From Lepidodermella squamata (Eukaryota; Gastrotricha), in assembly GCA_047495785.1 (NCBI GenBank), contig JBLDXI010000003.1:1178001-1242000 (forward strand): 64,000 nt of DNA, given 5' to 3'. Position 1 is the first letter of the stretch; every line of letters starts with the position of its first letter. Both the position numbers and the translations under genes were made by a program. The notes beneath the pieces are model-generated. The model had not been told where the DNA came from, searched no databases, and worked only from the letters and a program-made list of their open reading frames with translations. Positions 60,429 to 64,000 of this stretch are shown here, piece after piece.

Positions 60429-62223
60429 ATGGCCACGATACTGCGACACGTCTCGGCTTTGATCTTCGCCGTTGCCGCCCTTCTCCAGGTTCCGGCGGCC
60501 TCAGCGCAGGAATGCCTCCGCCTCCCTAAAATAGAAAACGGAAAATTGGATCTTCTCAACGCTGTAGAGGTAAAAGTTGGAACTACGCTCAACATTGTTT
60601 GCTTCGAAGGTTATACCATCACTGGATCCAAAAATGTCACCTGCTCAGAGAATGGATGGACGCAACCTGGAGATTGCGTTGAAAGAAGTAAGATATTGAA
60701 ATAGTAGCTTCTCGTTAAATAATCATTTGTTCCAGTTACGCTTGGTTGCCCGAGATCGGATGACATTCTTGATGTTCTAATTCCTCATGCTCGCTTTACA
60801 ACACCTGAAATTTTCGAGGATGGATTCGTTATGCGGCGGTATTTTCGGTGTAAAGCTGGCTACAACTTACAGGGGATGGACTTCATCGAATGCGACGATC
60901 CATTTAACACTGAAATGACAGATTGGTCAGCTCTTGGAACTTGCAAAAGAGGTTAGAAGTAATTTCAGAGTTCCAGATTCTCATCTTTTATTCTTCCTTC
61001 AAGACAATTCAATCTGCCCTATGACTCCGGTACCAAATGGAAAGTTCTCTGAGCAAATGTCTGAGGTAGATGGTGGTAATTTAAGACTCATGTTCCGATG
61101 CGACCCTGGTTTCGTACTTCGCGGATCAAATGTCATGTACTGCAATCCTCGTGAAAAGCGTCCTGATTACGCCGGATGGCGAGCATTCGGCCAGTGCCTG
61201 AGACCCGAAACTGAATTCGAATTAATCGACTGCGGACCTCCTCTTGTTGTTGAAAACGCAATTATCGAGTCTGCAGACCCTCGTTTCCGCTCTCGGAGTA
61301 AATTCAGCTGTGCTAGTGATTTCGAATTAGTCGGGAAGAACGAAATTTACTGCGGAGCTTACTCGCAATGGTTCGTCGCTGGAAATTGTGTTCCCATTTC
61401 GGGAAAGTCTAAAATTCAAGAAATGGTCACTGCTGCAATTCGGCGAAGGACTACAACACCGCCGAGAACTACTATTGTACCTGACTCTCCACCCAAATGC
61501 CTATGCGGGACAGCAAGTTCTTACAAATTAATGGATGCTGTCCTGGCTGGAAATATCACAGGGGCTGAGTACCTCCTAACAACAGGACAGGCGAATTACA
61601 ATTCTAGAGATGCGAAGCAATCAGCTTTCATCCTAGCATCTAGAAAAGGCGATGAAGCAATGGTTCGGCTGTTCCTCAAGTGCTCAGAGTGTTTGGAAGT
61701 CGACGCCACTAGCAGTGAAGGATCGAGTGCTTTATTTTTCATAGCTAGAATGGAGAACTCTACAGAATTACTTGGCCAGCTGATTAAAGCTGGAGCGATG
61801 ATTGATTTCCGTAATCGATACTTCTCAACGCCACTTCACTACGCGGCGGCTCATGGCCGAAAGGAGAATATAGAGATGTTATTGAAAGCTGGAGCTTATG
61901 TCAACTCGCAAGATGCTGATGGCTATTCCGCCTTAATCTGGGCAGTTCATGGGAACCATTCAGATTGCGTAGCGCTGTTACTCGAGAATGGAGCGAATGC
62001 CAACGTTCAAAACAGGGCTGGTCTTTCTCCATTAATGATTGCGGCGAGATATGGTTACCTTGAAATTTTAGAGATGCTCCTTCAAGTTAGAAGTATCAAC
62101 CTAGCGGCCAAGGATACCTATGGCTTCACAGCTACAGACTTTGCGTTTCAGTTCAAAAACTACGAAGCAGCCGGTCTTTTGACGATGTTTGAGGTCAGAA
62201 ATTCGGCGAAGAAGGACGCGTGA
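60429..62223 (+). CDS. Secreted CCP-ankyrin protein (4 CCP + ANK), CxC type
   Basis: Exons are 60429-60687, 60736-60951 and 61004-62223 (564 aa), phase 1. Signal peptide MATILRHVSALIFAVAALLQ and CCP1 (CLRLPKIENGKL) share exon 1. CCP2 (CPRSDDILDVLIPHARF) and CCP3 (CPMTPVPNGKF) are atypically long, CCP4 is CGPPLVVENAI. A short Thr/Arg/Pro linker precedes the ANK cap KCLCGTASS (about residue 323). The repeat-1/2 pair is spaced as CSEC rather than CC. R4 has the sequon GNHSD, followed by a lone Cys. AATAAA is near 62315. Confidence 0.86.
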
Positions 62224-62514
62224 GCTGATTACTGATAATTATCTTTAAAACTCGTTGTATTTTTTTGTAAATCTTTCGTCGTCGCTCATTCTGCTCGCTG
62301 ATATGAAGAAAAAAAATAAAAGGCACGTCGAGCAAGTTGACCAACACTAGTAGTTGAATACTTTTAACAAGTTAGTTTATGGTCACGTATGAAGGTTCTG
62401 CTGCTACTGCTGGCCAGGCTCTTGGATTAATAGCATTACGCATAGGCACCTGTGATATCACGATGTAGTTTCTCGCTAGCCTAGAGAATTATTTACACGA
62501 CCGACGTGTTTATC

Positions 62515-64000
62515 ATGATGCTTGTCGTCCTAACCACAATTTTACTATTTGCACTATCAAATGCCGTTGAATTTTGCCCGCGGCAAATCAACATCTTCAA
62601 CGGCAATGTCGATTTCAGTGACGGCCGACCTAATCCTGTCGGAATTCGGCGACCTCTACTATGCTCGAAAGGTTTTATATCCCTTGGCCAACCTTACGTC
62701 GAATGCACATCTGACGGCTGGTTCGTACCAGGAAATTGCATAAATCGAAGTAAGATTTTAAAAACCTCACAGGACGACTTTATCGTGATTTTCTTTTAGC
62801 TTCATTTAGATGCCGGAGATCTGACGGATCATTACCTAAAATCGCATTTTGGGACAGCCCAGAATGGGTTGATGATTATTGGTTCGTAAGGCGTTCTTTC
62901 AACTGTGTTGCTAATTACACCCTGAAAGGATTAAGCTATTACGAATGTGACGAAAATCAGAGAGCTCAATGGAAGGCAAGGGGATTCTGCGAGCTTACCG
63001 AAAATCAACTGACAGTCAAAAAAATCGTGCCAATGTGTTCCGATCTGGCGATGAATTTCCTTCCAAACGCGAATTTCACGGGAAATGCGATTCTAGCTCC
63101 GGCTGGGTATTACACAAGATTTTTCCGCTGTAATCCCGACTATTACCTATTTGGAAGCTCCCCGACTGCGTTGTGCAATCCAAATGAGAAGAGAAGTGAA
63201 TACTCTGGTTGGAAAATTCTTGGATCATGTCGACAAGGTTTGATTTATAATCCATCAATTTTTGGCTTAATTTTCTTGTTTTCAGATCCGATGAATTTCC
63301 CAACATGCCCCGAACCTATAATCGAAAATGGGCAAGTTCGAGTAGGAGCGAACACATTCTCCTCCCGCCGCTTCTTCCGCTGCGCTGCTGGCTATGAATT
63401 GCTTGGCGTCAACCACATTATTTGCACTCTAAATGGAACTTGGTTCACCGCAGGAGGCTGTGTACCAGTTGGACAGACAACTATGTTCCCAGCTACAACA
63501 ATTGCCGCCACTACCACGATAAATTATCCTTCTATTTTCGAGTTCGTGTCATTTCGCTCCCGTGCGCTGTCTAATACTAGTTCGCAGCTACCGTATTTTC
63601 GAAACAGCACTACAACTATGCAACCTAGCGTTGCCAGGATAACTATTCAACTAAAGACGACACTCAGGCCGAGAACAACAATGGGAGATTCTCCATTTCA
63701 AGCAATCACTCGGCGCAGGTCAACAACAGTTGCCCCCACTCAAGGAATCCCCCAAGGAATCATGAGATCAACTCAGGGGCAACTAAACACATGTATTTGT
63801 GGAGAAATCAACTCGCCAGACCTGGTCGCAGCAGCGAAATATGGAAACATTCAAACAGTTCAGTATCTCTTATCAAACGGGGCAAGTTACAATTCCGTTG
63901 ACGAAGCAAATCAAACGGCGCTACATGCTGCAATTCGAAATAACCAACAGCGAGTTGTTGAGATTTTCATGTCATGCGTTGAATGCATCAACCTCGAGGC
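62515..64000 (+). CDS. Secreted CCP-ankyrin protein, cut by the window end
   Basis: Exons are 62515-62749, 62800-63237 and 63286 to beyond 64000 (at least 462 aa visible), phase 1. Signal peptide MMLVVLTTILLFALSNAVEF, CCP1 (CPRQINIFNGNV), two in exon 2 (CRRSDGSLPKIAF; CSDLAMNFLPNANF), CCP4 (CPEPIIENGQV), then a Thr/Arg linker. The ANK cap NTCICGEINS is at about residue 393 and the visible repeat-1/2 pair is SCVEC. The CxC/CxxC pattern, module order and long CCP2/3 make it the tandem sister of the gene before. The rest of the ANK domain lies outside the window. Confidence 0.82.

Noticed and set aside
24250-64000. Membership of ANK proteins in the latrotoxin family
   Set aside because: Shared only by being secreted ANK proteins; no latrotoxin N-terminal domains are seen and CCPs do not occur there.
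24250-64000. Bacterial or viral origin of the ANK genes
   Set aside because: Introns, CCP modules, poly(A) signals and base composition match the animal context on both sides.

Overview
The window is eukaryotic and animal: spliced genes with GT-AG introns, AATAAA poly(A) signals just after stop codons, and classic metazoan domains. Compact genes, introns mostly 48-60 nt in the right-hand part, and at least one very close same-strand gene pair with a poly(A) signal followed by an unpaired 3' splice acceptor (11825-11927) suggest a small ecdysozoan, most likely a nematode-like animal with trans-spliced operons. I cannot name the species.

Left part (1-22.7 kb) is conserved housekeeping. Two tandem minus-strand cytosolic 5'-nucleotidases (NT5C2 type) are followed on the plus strand by an intronless membrane histidine acid phosphatase, GID8 (CTLH ubiquitin ligase), PSMD4/Rpn10 (proteasome ubiquitin receptor), SPCS1 (signal peptidase subunit) and USP5 (ubiquitin-chain recycling). 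Three of these act in the ubiquitin-proteasome system. The long introns of USP5 hold transposon debris (non-LTR reverse transcriptase, piggyBac-like and DDE-like relics) and three inverted-repeat hairpins.

Right part (24.2 kb to the window end) is one uninterrupted tandem array of 17 plus-strand genes of a single lineage-specific family. The basic plan is signal peptide, then one to about fourteen CCP/sushi modules, then a Thr/Ser/Pro linker, then an ankyrin-repeat (ANK) domain. Thirteen genes carry ANK repeats. Four (at 29.7, 44.3, 45.7 and 51.8 kb) end after the CCPs, three of them with an acidic tyrosine-rich tail. One (57.7 kb) has lost all CCPs. I see no transmembrane segment between signal peptide and ANK repeats, so the ANK domains should lie outside the cell or in the secretory lumen, which is unusual for a fold that is normally cytosolic.

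The strongest signal is in the ANK domains. Of 19 ANK blocks, 17 carry two cysteines in the N-terminal cap plus two at the repeat 1-2 region (in 16 of them, the end of helix 2 before repeat 2), and the remaining two carry none at either place. Further cysteines also tend to appear in pairs, and an N-glycosylation sequon recurs at the same place in repeat 4. This reads as a secreted, disulfide-stapled ankyrin scaffold that has been amplified, shuffled as phase-1 modules, and internally multiplied (three blocks in the 30.4-kb gene, six blocks in one 4.2-kb exon of the 36.7-kb gene). Its ligand and role are unknown. Recognition of microbes or hosts, or matrix/adhesion, are guesses.
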